Made by a program: the position numbers and the translations under genes. Below, piece by piece: positions 30,888 through 39,226 of a stretch of DNA of 39,255 nucleotides. The stretch comes from an uncultured Bacilli bacterium (GTDB lineage: Bacteria; Bacillota_I; Bacilli_A; RF39; UBA660), in assembly GCA_947629445.1 (NCBI GenBank), contig CANRDU010000011.1, forward strand, positions 1 through 39,255, read 5' to 3'. The notes beneath the pieces are model-generated. The model was not told the origin of the DNA and ran no database searches. It saw only the letters and a program-made list of their open reading frames with translations. Every line of letters starts with the position of its first letter. Position 1 is the first letter of the stretch.

Positions 30888-31754
30888 ATGACCAAACGTT
30901 TAGTTATGCCACCTCGGAAAGAGGACTTAGAAGAAGTATTAGATTGTTCGGAAGCAATTTTATTCGGTATTCATGGTTTCTCTCATAATTTTACAGAGAT
31001 AGAAAAAGAAGAGTTAGAGAGTGTTTGTAGTACCGTAAAGAAAAATAGAAAAGAAATATTTATCTCTTTAAACAAAAATATGCATAATCAAGATTTAGAA
31101 GAGTTAACCGTTCTATTAAAAAAATGTGCGGAATTACAAGTAAATGGTGTTTTCTATTATGATGTAGCAGTTTTAGAAATTTGTCATAAACTATCGTTAG
31201 ATTTGTCTCTTATTTGGAGTGCTGAACATTTAACGACCAATGGATATACCGTATCCTATTGGAAAAAATTTGGAGTAGACGGCGTCTTTCTTTCTAATGA
31301 AATTACTAAAAATGAAATATTAGAAATTCATAGACAAGCAGAAATTACCTGTATTACGCAAGTATTTGGGTATTTACCGATGTATGTATCTAAAAGACAT
31401 GCCGTTCAAAATTATTTGAATCATTTTGGATTGGAATCAAATTCTCAAACCTTTTATTTAGCAAAAGAAGGGCAAACATACCCTATTTTAGATAGAGAGA
31501 TTGGAACAGAGATTTATTCTTCTTTCATTATGGATGCTTTATCAGAATATTTAGAGTATAAAAAACATAATTTAGAATATGTGTTTATCAGTGGTTTTTT
31601 AATACCAAGTGATAAATTCAGACAAGTGTTAGCTTATTTTGAAATTGTGGATCAAGACAACTTAAAACAACTAGAGTCGAAAATGAAAGATTTATTCTCT
31701 AATACAGGGAAAGGGTTCCTATATCAGGAAACGGTTTACCAGGTGAAAAAATGA
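30888..31754 (+). CDS. trhP1: U32-family tRNA hydroxylation protein TrhP1 (YrrN type)
   Basis: 288 residues from ATG 30888, preceded by GGGGAGG; an in-frame TTG at 30870 lies before that site. It resembles the shorter U32 paralogue YrrN/TrhP1: SLIWSAEHLTTNGYTVSYW, GVDGVFLSNEITKNEI, TQVFGYLPMYVSKRH. In B. subtilis TrhP1 and TrhP2 together make 5-hydroxyuridine at tRNA wobble position 34 from prephenate. It overlaps trhP2 by four bases and is followed by greA, part of the B. subtilis yrrN-yrrO-udk-greA order. Confidence 0.85.
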   Translation: MTKRLVMPPRKEDLEEVLDCSEAILFGIHGFSHNFTEIEKEELESVCSTVKKNRKEIFISLNKNMHNQDLEELTVLLKKCAELQVNGVFYYDVAVLEICHKLSLDLSLIWSAEHLTTNGYTVSYWKKFGVDGVFLSNEITKNEILEIHRQAEITCITQVFGYLPMYVSKRHAVQNYLNHFGLESNSQTFYLAKEGQTYPILDREIGTEIYSSFIMDALSEYLEYKKHNLEYVFISGFLIPSDKFRQVLAYFEIVDQDNLKQLESKMKDLFSNTGKGFLYQETVYQVKK

Positions 31755-32959
31755 AAAAAAGACCAGAACTATTAGCACCGGCTGGTGATTTAGAACGTTT
31801 AAAAGTAGCGCTCCTCTATGGGGCTGATGCTGTTTATATTGGCGGACCTTCTTTCGGTCTTCGTGCAAATGCCATTAATTTTTCGTTAGAAGAAATGAAG
31901 GAAGGGGTAACGTTTGCTCATTCGCTTGGGAAAAGAGTCTATGTGACTGTAAATATTATTCTGCACAATAAAGAAGCGGAAGAAATTGTAGAGTATTTAC
32001 GGAATATAGAAAGTACCGGAATTGATGCTATTATTGTAAGTGACCCTTATGTTATAGAGATGGCAAGACAATATACGAATTTAGAGATTCATTTGTCTAC
32101 ACAACATTCTACACTGAATTATGAAGCCGCTTCTTTCTTTTATCGAGAAGGGGTTTCTAGAATTGTACTCGGAAGAGAGTGTAGTAAGGAAGAGGTACAG
32201 GAAATTATCCGTCGAGTGCCAATAGAAATAGAAACGTTTATTCATGGGGCAATGTGTGCAGGATATAGTGGTAGATGCGTACTATCCAATTTCTTAACAG
32301 GAAGGGATTCCAACCGTGGAGGATGTAGTCAGATATGTAGATGGAATTTTGATTTACTATCTGAAAATCATGAAAAGATAGAAGGAGAAAAAGATTTTAC
32401 TTTATGTAGTAAAGATTTATCTCTTTTAAAATATATTCCCGAGATGATTGATATGGGAATTAGTTCTTTTAAGATTGAAGGAAGAATGCGTTCTATTTAC
32501 TATATCGCAACGGTTGTTTCAGTATACCGTAAGGTAATTGATCAATATTTAAAAGATCCAGAACATTATGAGTATGATGCCAATCTAGAGATTATTCTAA
32601 GAAATTGTGCTAACAGAGATTCTGTTCCGCAATTTTTCCACGGCTCCTATGGAGAAGATTGCAGTTATTATAATGGTCGTGAAGAAATATCTAATCAAGA
32701 TTTTTTAGGGATTGTCCAATCATATGATAATGTTAAAAAAGAGGCTATCATAGAGCAAAGAAATTATTTTAAAGTAGGAGACACTATTGAGATATTTGGA
32801 CCAAAGCATGATACGATTGTTTACACCATTTATCATATCGAAGATGATAAGGGAGAGTCCATTGATGTTGTAAGACATCCTATGCAAATTGTAAGGATAC
32901 CAATGGAAGAAAAATTAGAGCCTTATGACATGATTCGAATATCAAAAAATTTAAGTTGA
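31751..32959 (+). CDS. trhP2: U32-family tRNA hydroxylation protein TrhP2 (YrrO type)
   Basis: 402 residues, the full U32 type. RPELLAPAGDLERLKVALLYGADAVYIGG opens the protein. The central FIHGAMCAGYSGRCVLSNFLTGRDSNRGGCSQICRW carries the conserved cysteines that bind an iron-sulfur cluster in this family, and FKIEGRMRS follows. A C-terminal beta domain completes it. Partner of TrhP1 in 5-hydroxyuridine formation at U34. The start overlaps the trhP1 stop by four bases. The greA promoter -35 begins inside its stop codon. Confidence 0.92.
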   Translation: MKKRPELLAPAGDLERLKVALLYGADAVYIGGPSFGLRANAINFSLEEMKEGVTFAHSLGKRVYVTVNIILHNKEAEEIVEYLRNIESTGIDAIIVSDPYVIEMARQYTNLEIHLSTQHSTLNYEAASFFYREGVSRIVLGRECSKEEVQEIIRRVPIEIETFIHGAMCAGYSGRCVLSNFLTGRDSNRGGCSQICRWNFDLLSENHEKIEGEKDFTLCSKDLSLLKYIPEMIDMGISSFKIEGRMRSIYYIATVVSVYRKVIDQYLKDPEHYEYDANLEIILRNCANRDSVPQFFHGSYGEDCSYYNGREEISNQDFLGIVQSYDNVKKEAIIEQRNYFKVGDTIEIFGPKHDTIVYTIYHIEDDKGESIDVVRHPMQIVRIPMEEKLEPYDMIRISKNLS

Positions 32960-32984
32960 CAAATAATAAAAAAAGTAGTATTAT
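32956..32984 (+). promoter_or_regulatory. Sigma-A promoter of greA
   Basis: TTGACA (32956-32961), 17-base spacer, TATTAT (32979-32984). The -35 overlaps the trhP2 stop codon. Confidence 0.75.
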
Positions 32985-33026
32985 TTGGTAAACTTAATGC
33001 AAAAAAGAAAGTTAAGGGTGAATTTT

Positions 33027-33497
33027 ATGTCAAGTACAAAAGAAATCTATTTAACAGAAGAAGGATTAGAAGAAATCAAAAAAGAATTAGATGTGTTAAA
33101 ACTAGAAAGAAGACCTGAAATTATCCAGGCATTAAAGGATGCAAGAGCACTTGGAGATTTAAGTGAAAATGCTGAATACGATGCAGCTCGTAATGATCAA
33201 GCTCAAGTAGAAGCAAGAATTTTAGAATTAGAGCAAATGATTGAAAAGGCTGTTGTTATTAAAGATGTAAATAAGGATGTAGTATCTATTGGAACAAGGG
33301 TAACGATTGAATATGTAGAAGATAGTGAACGTGAAGAATATTCTATCGTAGGAAGCAAGGAAGCAGATCCATTTGCAAATAAAATTTCTAATGAATCACC
33401 AATTGCGAAAGCCATTATGGGAATGGGTGTTGGTGCTGTAGTTTCCGTAGATAGTCCAAATGGAAAATACGATGTTAAAATTGTACAAATAGCGTAA
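33027..33497 (+). CDS. greA: Transcription elongation factor GreA
   Basis: 156 residues from ATG 33027 (GGGTGA upstream; an earlier in-frame GTG at 32985 falls at the promoter). N-terminal coiled coil with ALGDLSENAEYDAARNDQ, including the two acidic tip residues that stimulate RNA-polymerase cleavage, and a C-terminal FKBP-like domain with DPFANKISNESPIAKAIMG. GreA rescues backtracked RNA polymerase. It is a single-gene unit with a promoter and a strong terminator, next to trhP1/trhP2 as in other Firmicutes. Confidence 0.97.
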   Translation: MSSTKEIYLTEEGLEEIKKELDVLKLERRPEIIQALKDARALGDLSENAEYDAARNDQAQVEARILELEQMIEKAVVIKDVNKDVVSIGTRVTIEYVEDSEREEYSIVGSKEADPFANKISNESPIAKAIMGMGVGAVVSVDSPNGKYDVKIVQIA

Positions 33498-33522
33498 AGA
33501 GAAGATTTTTCTTCTCTTTTTT
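33496..33522 (+). terminator. greA terminator
   Basis: Perfect ten-pair stem AAAGAGAAGA/TCTTCTCTTT (33496-33505, 33510-33519), loop TTTT, then T residues. Confidence 0.9.
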
Positions 33523-33543
33523 AAATCTTTATTCATAAAGAAT

Positions 33544-33552
33544 TGTTATAAT
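33544..33552 (+). promoter_or_regulatory. Extended -10 promoter of the small coiled-coil gene
   Basis: TGT followed by TATAAT (33547-33552), 18 bases before the ATG at 33571, so the leader is only about ten bases. Confidence 0.55.
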
Positions 33553-33570
33553 AAAATTGTAGGAGGTCTT

Positions 33571-33858
33571 ATGGAAGAAAGTATCAATCAAGTCTTAGAA
33601 CAGAATAGACGTATTATTGAGCAGAACCGTCATTTACAAGAGCAATTAGACAATATGAATGAAAGAATGGAGACACTTGAGCAACAAATGGCATTCACTC
33701 AAGCAGTAGCGATTATTAATCACCGTAATTCTAGTGCTGAAGCTTTATTTGATGAGGAAGATGGTGCAGAAGCTAGTCAGACTATTCAAAATTGGAAACA
33801 AAAAGAATCTCAAAGTCTCATTCAATTAATTGACTTAGGAAGAACCAAATACATATAA
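33571..33858 (+). CDS. Small coiled-coil protein of unknown function
   Basis: 95 residues. Residues 5-50 form a clear coiled coil (QNRRIIEQNRHLQEQ, then NERMETLEQQMAF), followed by an acidic stretch DEEDGAE and an amphipathic end. No membrane helix or signal peptide. RBS AGGAGG. It converges on clpP with six bases between the stop codons and is preceded by its own extended -10. I do not recognise the family; a small structural or adaptor role is possible, but nothing in the sequence decides it. Confidence 0.7.
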   Translation: MEESINQVLEQNRRIIEQNRHLQEQLDNMNERMETLEQQMAFTQAVAIINHRNSSAEALFDEEDGAEASQTIQNWKQKESQSLIQLIDLGRTKYI

Positions 33859-33864
33859 AAAATT

Positions 33865-34431
33865 CTAAAGAATTTTATCAATCAGACCATAGGTCAGTGC
33901 TTCTTTAGAATCCATAAAAAAATCTCTTTCGGTATCATGTTCAATGATACTTTTTTCTTTTCCTGTATTTTTAGCAAGAATATCATTTAATTTCATGCGT
34001 GTTTTCAAAATATGTTCTGCGGCAATTTTGATTTCTGTTGCTTGTCCTTGGGCACCACCTAGAGGCTGATGAATCATCACTTCGCTATTGGGAAGGGCAA
34101 AACGTTTTCCTTTTGTTCCGCTAGATAATAAAAATGCTCCCATACTGGCAGCAAGTCCAATACAGATTGTGGATACTTCACTTTTAATAAAGTTCATAGT
34201 GTCATAGATAGCCATACCTGCGGTCACACTTCCGCCTGGTGAATTAATATAAATTGAGATATCTTGATGATTAATAGAATCTAAATAGAGAAGTTCACTG
34301 ACAATAATATTAGCCATATGATCATCAATTTCCCCCGTTAATAGAATAATTCTATCTTCTAATAATCTAGAATATAAATCATAGGCTCTTTCACCACCAT
34401 CTTTTTTTTCAATAACATTTGGAATTAGCAT
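33865..34431 (-). CDS. clpP: ATP-dependent Clp protease proteolytic subunit ClpP
   Basis: 188 residues from the minus-strand ATG at 34431, preceded by GGAGAT; a longer frame to 34494 would add 21 non-conserved residues. Catalytic Ser in [14 protein letters not shown], His in [11 protein letters not shown], and the later Asp region [13 protein letters not shown], with [21 protein letters not shown], are all present. ClpP forms the tetradecameric chamber used with ClpX/ClpC. The gene is divergent from the kinase fusion gene; a single-gene unit here. Confidence 0.96.
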   Translation of the reverse strand: MLIPNVIEKKDGGERAYDLYSRLLEDRIILLTGEIDDHMANIIVSELLYLDSINHQDISIYINSPGGSVTAGMAIYDTMNFIKSEVSTICIGLAASMGAFLLSSGTKGKRFALPNSEVMIHQPLGGAQGQATEIKIAAEHILKTRMKLNDILAKNTGKEKSIIEHDTERDFFMDSKEALTYGLIDKIL

Positions 34432-34541
34432 GGTATCATCTCCTAATTTTATCATAGGATGAAATAGAGTAAAATATTCAAAAAATAATGACAAAGATAT
34501 GTTTTTTTGATAGAATAGATTATAGAGAATAGAGGGATTGT

Positions 34542-36206
34542 ATGAGTGCGAAGACTGTAAAAGTTACCTATCATCAATTAGAGGAAAAAGAATTTCCAGT
34601 TGGTACCACTTTAAAACAAATTAGTAAGTGTTTTCAACAGTACTATGATTATGATATCTTAGTATCGAAAGTTGATAATGATATTGTGGAATTAGGAGAT
34701 CAAATTACGAAGAATTGTAATGTTGATTTCTTTGATCGTAGTAGTACATTAGGGTATAACGTATACATGGCTAGTGCGATGTTTATGATGGTAGTAGCGA
34801 TTAAGCATCTGTTTGGCGATAATCAAGAAGTATTTATTGATCATTCTATCGACTATGGTGTTTTTTGTAGACTGAAAGATAAAGAAGTTGACGAAGAGAT
34901 GGTAGCATCAATAGAACGAGAAATGAAAAAGATTTATCGAGATGATTATCTTTTTAAAAAATTAAGTGTTTCTCGGGTGGATGCTATCCAGTACTATAAG
35001 AAAAAAGGAAGATTGGATAAAGTTAATGTTTTGAAATATATTTCCAACACATATGTCAATCTTTATCGCTTAGATGATGTATATGATTATTTCTATGTAA
35101 AATTAGCTTATAGTACAAGACAGATTAATGATTTTAAATTAACATTGATTGATGAGAGAGGCTTCGTTTTATCGTTTCCAACGACGTTAAATCCAGAATG
35201 TACGTTGGATTATACGCATCATGAAAAGGTATTTGAAGAGTTTCAGCGATATAATCAATTAAGTAATAGTCTTGGTATTAATGTGGCATCGGATTTGAAC
35301 CAAGTCGTTTCTTCTGCTAAAATTGATGATTTAATTCGTTTAGCGGAGTCTAATTATAATACACAATTAGTACGAATCGCTGATGATATTTGTGGCTGCA
35401 AAGATGTTAAATTAATCTTGTTAGCAGGACCATCTAGTAGTGGTAAGACGACGACAGCTAAAAAATTGGTGACTTTTCTAAGAAGTAGGGGAATCCACAT
35501 AATTCAATTATCGACAGATGATTACTTTGTAAATAAGGTAGATACTCCGAAAGATGAAAAGGGAAATTATGATTTTGAATCTCTTTACACAGTTGACTTA
35601 AATTTATTTAATAAACATTTATCGATGTTATTGGAAGGAAAGCAAGTAGAAGTTCCCTCTTATAATTTCGTAACGGGAAAAAGAGAATATCATGGAAACT
35701 TTGTTCAATTAGGACCAGGAGATATGTTGATAGTGGAAGGAATTCATGCTTTAAATGATATATTGACATTATCAGTAGATCGTAAATATAAATACAAAAT
35801 TTATATTAGTCCATTGGTTCAATTAAATATTGATAACCATAGTCACGTACATACGAGTGATTTAAGAAAACTAAGAAGAATCATTCGAGATAGTAAGACA
35901 CGTGGTTATACCGCCGGACAAACATTAGAAATGTGGTCTTCTGTTCAAAAAGGAGAGCGAAAAAATATCTATCCTTATCAGGATGAAGTAGATGCGGTTA
36001 TTAATTCAGCACTCATTTATGAGATAGGGGTTTTAAAAACTTATGTAGAGCCACTATTGTTCTGTGTGGATGAAAATGATCCGGTATATCCGGAGGCACT
36101 TCGGTTAATTAATTTCTTACGAAATTTTTTACCGATACCAAGTGATGATGTGCCAAATGATTCTGTATTAAGAGAATTTATTGGGGGAAGTTGCTTTAAA
36201 AATTAG
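34542..36206 (+). CDS. TGS/ThrRS-SAD-like domain fused to a uridine kinase-like P-loop kinase
   Basis: 554 residues. N-terminal TGS-like domain (about 1-65), a domain like the editing (SAD) part of threonyl-tRNA synthetase (about 70-230, with [12 protein letters not shown]), and a C-terminal phosphoribulokinase/uridine kinase domain with Walker [11 protein letters not shown] (about 291-300), [24 protein letters not shown] and [12 protein letters not shown]. This three-part protein is a known type usually annotated as nucleoside kinase or uridine kinase in Firmicutes and Thermotogae; its physiological substrate is unclear. In B. subtilis udk lies beside greA, and here this gene lies close to it. 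RBS AGAGGGA; start ATG 34542. Confidence 0.85.
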   Translation: MSAKTVKVTYHQLEEKEFPVGTTLKQISKCFQQYYDYDILVSKVDNDIVELGDQITKNCNVDFFDRSSTLGYNVYMASAMFMMVVAIKHLFGDNQEVFIDHSIDYGVFCRLKDKEVDEEMVASIEREMKKIYRDDYLFKKLSVSRVDAIQYYKKKGRLDKVNVLKYISNTYVNLYRLDDVYDYFYVKLAYSTRQINDFKLTLIDERGFVLSFPTTLNPECTLDYTHHEKVFEEFQRYNQLSNSLGINVASDLNQVVSSAKIDDLIRLAESNYNTQLVRIADDICGCKDVKLILLAGPSSSGKTTTAKKLVTFLRSRGIHIIQLSTDDYFVNKVDTPKDEKGNYDFESLYTVDLNLFNKHLSMLLEGKQVEVPSYNFVTGKREYHGNFVQLGPGDMLIVEGIHALNDILTLSVDRKYKYKIYISPLVQLNIDNHSHVHTSDLRKLRRIIRDSKTRGYTAGQTLEMWSSVQKGERKNIYPYQDEVDAVINSALIYEIGVLKTYVEPLLFCVDENDPVYPEALRLINFLRNFLPIPSDDVPNDSVLREFIGGSCFKN

Positions 36207-36220
36207 AAAGAGGGAATAAA

Positions 36221-37225
36221 ATGATTAGAGTAGCAATTAACGGATTCGGAAGAATAGGAAGATTAGTATTTAGAATTATGGAAGAAGATCCAGCGTTTGA
36301 AGTAGTAGCGATTAACGATTTAACAGATGCAGAACAATTAGCATATTTATTAAAATATGATACTTCTCATCGTAGTTATCGTGTAAATGAGATTTCTCAT
36401 GATGAAAATTCTATCATTGTTGGAGGAAGACATATTCGTGTTTATGCAGAGACTGATCCTGCTAATTTACCATGGGGAGAACTTGGCATTGACGAAGTAT
36501 TTGAATGTACTGGTAAATTTACAGATTTAGAGAAAGCATCTGCTCATATTAGAGCGGGAGCTAAGAAAGTTATTATTTCTGCACCTGCCAAGGGAGATTT
36601 AAAAACAATTGTATATAATGTTAATGAAGGAACATTAGATGGTACAGAACAAGTTATTAGTGCCGCAAGTTGTACAACGAACTGTCTAGCGCCTGTTGTT
36701 AATGTTATTGAGAAGAATATTGGTATTGTAAAAGGTTATATGACAACTGTTCATGCTTATACAAATGATCAAGCAACTCTTGATATTGCACATAAGAAGG
36801 GAATTAATGCACGTCGTGGTAGAGCGTGTGCAGCGAATATCGTTCCATCTTCAACAGGAGCAGCAAGTGCTTTAGGTCTTGTTATTCCTTCTGTTAAAGG
36901 AAAATTAGATGGAGGAGCTTTACGTGTTCCAACAACAGATGGTTCAGTTGTAGATTTAACCCTTGAGCTTACAAGGCCTACTAGTGTAGAAGAGTTAAAT
37001 AATTTATTTAGAATGAATGCTAATGAGACTCTTGGATTTACTATGGATCCGATTGTATCTAGTGATATTATTGGTTCTCACTTAGGAGGACTTGTGGATG
37101 GTCAATTAACCAAAGTTCTTGATGTAGATGGAAAACAGTTAGTAAAAGTAATTGCTTGGTATGATAACGAAATGGGCTATAGTGCACAAATGGTTAGAAC
37201 TGCTAAGTATATGGGTCAAAGATAG
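36221..37225 (+). CDS. gap: Glyceraldehyde-3-phosphate dehydrogenase, type I
   Basis: 334 residues, standard length. NAD-binding GFGRIGRL at the start, active-site AASCTTNCLAP with the catalytic Cys, VHAYTNDQ, PSSTGAASALG and WYDNEMGYS. Converts glyceraldehyde-3-phosphate to 1,3-bisphosphoglycerate in glycolysis. It follows the kinase fusion gene by 14 bases and may share its transcript; RBS AGAGGGA. It is followed by a terminator. No other glycolytic gene is adjacent. Confidence 0.98.
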   Translation: MIRVAINGFGRIGRLVFRIMEEDPAFEVVAINDLTDAEQLAYLLKYDTSHRSYRVNEISHDENSIIVGGRHIRVYAETDPANLPWGELGIDEVFECTGKFTDLEKASAHIRAGAKKVIISAPAKGDLKTIVYNVNEGTLDGTEQVISAASCTTNCLAPVVNVIEKNIGIVKGYMTTVHAYTNDQATLDIAHKKGINARRGRACAANIVPSSTGAASALGLVIPSVKGKLDGGALRVPTTDGSVVDLTLELTRPTSVEELNNLFRMNANETLGFTMDPIVSSDIIGSHLGGLVDGQLTKVLDVDGKQLVKVIAWYDNEMGYSAQMVRTAKYMGQR

Positions 37226-37250
37226 AATGCTTCATTGAAGTATTCTTTTT
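37224..37250 (+). terminator. gap terminator
   Basis: Stem AGAATGCTTC/GAAGTATTCT (37224-37233, 37237-37246; one G-T pair), three-base loop, then T residues. Confidence 0.85.
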
Positions 37251-37254
37251 TTCA

Positions 37255-37263
37255 TGATATAAT
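37255..37263 (+). promoter_or_regulatory. Extended -10 promoter of the prsW-like gene
   Basis: TGA followed by TATAAT (37258-37263), directly behind the gap terminator; no clear -35. Confidence 0.55.
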
Positions 37264-37287
37264 TAACGAAGAAGGTAGGTTGATAGT

Positions 37288-38241
37288 GTGGAATTATTAC
37301 TCATTTTTCTATCTGTTTTACCTGTTTTTTTATTAGGAAGATATATCTATAAAAATGATTTTGATCCAGAACCCAGGGGACTTTTGGTTAGCCTCTTTTT
37401 CATGGGAATTGGTTCTATCGTCGTTACCTTATTACTAACAGGAATTTTAGAAGGATTATTTCCGTTTTTCTCCGTTGAAAATGAAGAAAACCTTAATGCC
37501 TTGCTACTTATTCCTTACGTTTTTATTGGGGTTGCACTCATTGAGGAATTTTCTAAATGGATATTTGTCTATCTTTTTAGCTATCACCACAGAGAATTTA
37601 ATCATGCCTATGATGGCATTGTATATGCGACATTTGTCTCTTTAGGATTTGCTTGTTTAGAAAATATTTTATATGTTTTTTCTAGTGGGGTAGGGACAGC
37701 TATCATGCGTGGTCTTACCGCAGTACCAGGACATGTTTGTTTTGGAATTCTCATGGGATTTTATTTGGGGATGGCAAAAACAGCCGAAAGACATGGAAAT
37801 ATGGAATTAGTACAAAAGAATAAATGGAAGAGTTTAATTTTCCCAATATTAGCGCATGGTTTATATGACTATTTAATATTTGCTAGTCCCTATATAGGAT
37901 TATTTGGTATGCTTTTCTTTCTATTTGTTGTACGTCTATTCACAGATGCAACTCAGAAAGTTCAACAACTAGCCCGTATTCGTTATAATATTCAAGATGG
38001 AACAATTACGCCCAACATGCCTACATCCAATATGACTACTTCAAGTATAACTACAACAAATATGCCTACATCCAATATGTCTACACCAAGTACACCTTCT
38101 CCCAATATGTTTGTCCAAAATTTTAATACTAATTTTTATCAAGTATCATATTATCAATATCGTTTTTGTCCTATTTGTGGGGAAAAGGTCGTTGGTAAAT
38201 TTTGTCCTAAGTGTGGTCATAATCATACGGGAAATGGATAA
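37288..38241 (+). CDS. PrsW-family intramembrane protease with repeat linker and C-terminal zinc ribbon
   Basis: 317 residues from GTG 37288. About eight membrane helices carry the PrsW motifs: ALIEEFSKW (EExxK-type), NHAYDGIVYATFVSLGFA followed by LEN, and VPGHVCFGILMG, with a late AHGLYD. PrsW of B. subtilis cuts the anti-sigma factor RsiW at site 1. Here a Thr/Ser/Met/Asn linker with two 15-residue repeats (about 243-272) joins the core to a zinc ribbon, FCPICGEK and FCPKCGHN, which should be cytoplasmic. Such ribbons often serve as interaction modules. No sigma/anti-sigma pair is adjacent, so the substrate is unknown. Confidence 0.88.
   Translation: MELLLIFLSVLPVFLLGRYIYKNDFDPEPRGLLVSLFFMGIGSIVVTLLLTGILEGLFPFFSVENEENLNALLLIPYVFIGVALIEEFSKWIFVYLFSYHHREFNHAYDGIVYATFVSLGFACLENILYVFSSGVGTAIMRGLTAVPGHVCFGILMGFYLGMAKTAERHGNMELVQKNKWKSLIFPILAHGLYDYLIFASPYIGLFGMLFFLFVVRLFTDATQKVQQLARIRYNIQDGTITPNMPTSNMTTSSITTTNMPTSNMSTPSTPSPNMFVQNFNTNFYQVSYYQYRFCPICGEKVVGKFCPKCGHNHTGNG
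38014..38103 (+). repeat. Two 45-bp coding repeats in the prsW-like gene
   Basis: Two in-frame copies (38014-38058 and 38059-38103) encode NMPTSNMTTSSITTT and NMPTSNMSTPSTPSP. An 18-base core is identical in both at a distance of 45. Such a tract could change length by slippage without breaking the frame. Confidence 0.85.
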
Positions 38242-38262
38242 GGTGTTAATACACCTTTTTTT
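38241..38262 (+). terminator. Terminator of the prsW-like gene
   Basis: AGGTGT/ACACCT (38241-38246, 38251-38256), loop TAAT, then a run of T. Confidence 0.85.
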
Positions 38263-38274
38263 CATATTTAATAC

Positions 38275-38303
38275 TTGACAAACATAGTATTTTTATGTAT
38301 AAT
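38275..38303 (+). promoter_or_regulatory. Consensus sigma-A promoter of infC-rpmI-rplT
   Basis: TTGACA (38275-38280), 17-base spacer, TATAAT (38298-38303): perfect consensus. Start predicted near 38310. Confidence 0.9.
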
Positions 38304-38309
38304 CGTTCG

Positions 38310-38472
38310 TGTAATGAAAAAAAGGAAAGCGATGTATCCACATCCACCTGATTGCTCAAGCAATAGGTAAAAGCCGAGAATATGAATTTGTGCTTGAAAG
38401 TGGATACCCTTGTATGCACTTTTTTCATGGTATAAGATACCGTTTCAATTATGAAAATAGGAGGTGTTTGTT
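38310..38472 (+). ncRNA. L20-type attenuator leader of the infC operon
   Basis: A terminator hairpin is formed by AGTGGATAC (38399-38407) and GTATGCACT (38412-38420; one G-G mismatch), followed by T residues. Its left arm can instead pair with GTATCCAC (38334-38341), a perfect eight-base complement, giving an antiterminator. A small hairpin ATTGC-TCAA-GCAAT (38351-38364) lies between them. Position and mechanism match the L20 leader of Firmicutes (Rfam L20_leader), in which free ribosomal protein L20 promotes termination. Family membership is by position and pairing, not by a covariance search. Confidence 0.75.
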
Positions 38473-39003
38473 ATCGCAAACAAAGAGAGAGATTTGTTCA
38501 TTAATGAGCAAATACGAGCAAAAGAAGTCATGGTCATTGGACCAAATGGTGAGCAATTAGGAATCAAAAATATTAAGGATGCTTTGACACTTTCAACCTA
38601 TGCAGGGTTTGATCTTGTTTTAATTAATCAAAATGGTAATCCACCAGTTTGTAAAATTATGGATTATAATAAGTTCAAGTACGAAAATAAGAAAAAACAG
38701 AAAGAAAATTTGAAGAAACAAAGAGAAACCAATTTAGAAATGAAAGAATATCGTTTATCTGTTGCAATCGATGTTCATGATTTTAATACGAGAGTAAATC
38801 AAGCAATTAAATATTTAGAAAAAGGTCACCGTGTAAAAGCTTCTATTCGTTTTAAAGGACGTGAGATGGCTCATACTGATTTGGGAAAACAAGTGTTAAT
38901 TCGCTTTGCGGATGCCTTAAGTACCGTTTCCGAGATTGAGCAAAAACCACTTCTTGATGGACGTAATATGACAATGATACTTATGCCAAAAAAGGAAAAA
39001 TAG
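38473..39003 (+). CDS. infC: Translation initiation factor IF-3, probable AUC start
   Basis: 176 residues. The conserved start is IANKERDLFINEQIRAKEV, then MVIGPNGEQLG, FDLVLINQNGNPPVCKIMDYNKFKYE, and the C-terminal domain with IKYLEKGHRVKASIRFKGREMAH. The ribosome site AGGAGG occupies 38459-38464. An in-frame GTG at 38464 overlaps it and cannot be the start, while ATC at 38473 is eight bases away and matches where IF-3 proteins begin. Rare AUU/AUC starts in infC are known to let IF-3 repress its own translation. First gene of infC-rpmI-rplT behind the attenuator. Confidence 0.95.
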   Translation: MANKERDLFINEQIRAKEVMVIGPNGEQLGIKNIKDALTLSTYAGFDLVLINQNGNPPVCKIMDYNKFKYENKKKQKENLKKQRETNLEMKEYRLSVAIDVHDFNTRVNQAIKYLEKGHRVKASIRFKGREMAHTDLGKQVLIRFADALSTVSEIEQKPLLDGRNMTMILMPKKEK

Positions 39004-39013
39004 GAGGAAAAAT

Positions 39014-39205
39014 ATGCCAAAATTAAAAACACATAAAGGAACAAAAAAAGTATTAAATGTTCGTGATGGTGGATCAATTTCTATTGGACATCCAGGAACA
39101 AGACATAATACAGGAAAGAAGAATGCTGCCTCTAATAGAAGTGGCAGAAAAGCTTCCGCATTACATAAGTCAGATGCTAAAAGATTAAAGAATGTTCAAT
39201 TCTAA
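39014..39205 (+). CDS. rpmI: 50S ribosomal protein L35
   Basis: 63 residues, typical. MPKLKTHKGTKKVLNVRDGG opens the protein and HNTGKKNAASNRSGRK follows, matching bacterial L35. Small, strongly basic large-subunit protein. Ten bases after infC with AGGAGG; part of the infC-rpmI-rplT operon and therefore under the L20-type leader. Confidence 0.97.
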   Translation: MPKLKTHKGTKKVLNVRDGGSISIGHPGTRHNTGKKNAASNRSGRKASALHKSDAKRLKNVQF

Positions 39206-39226
39206 TAAACAGAAGGAGGATTAAAA

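Noticed and set aside
34432..34494. Extended N-terminus of ClpP
   Set aside because: The extra 21 residues are non-conserved and the ribosome site GGAGAT lies directly before the ATG at 34431.
38014..38103. CRISPR-like repeat
   Set aside because: Only two tandem in-frame copies with no unique spacers; it is a coding repeat in the prsW-like gene.
38246..38428. 60-residue minus-strand frame upstream of infC
   Set aside because: It covers the infC promoter and attenuator leader; no ribosome site, no family.
38464..38472. GTG at 38464 as the infC start
   Set aside because: The codon overlaps the AGGAGG ribosome site and would add three non-conserved residues; ATC at 38473 has correct spacing.
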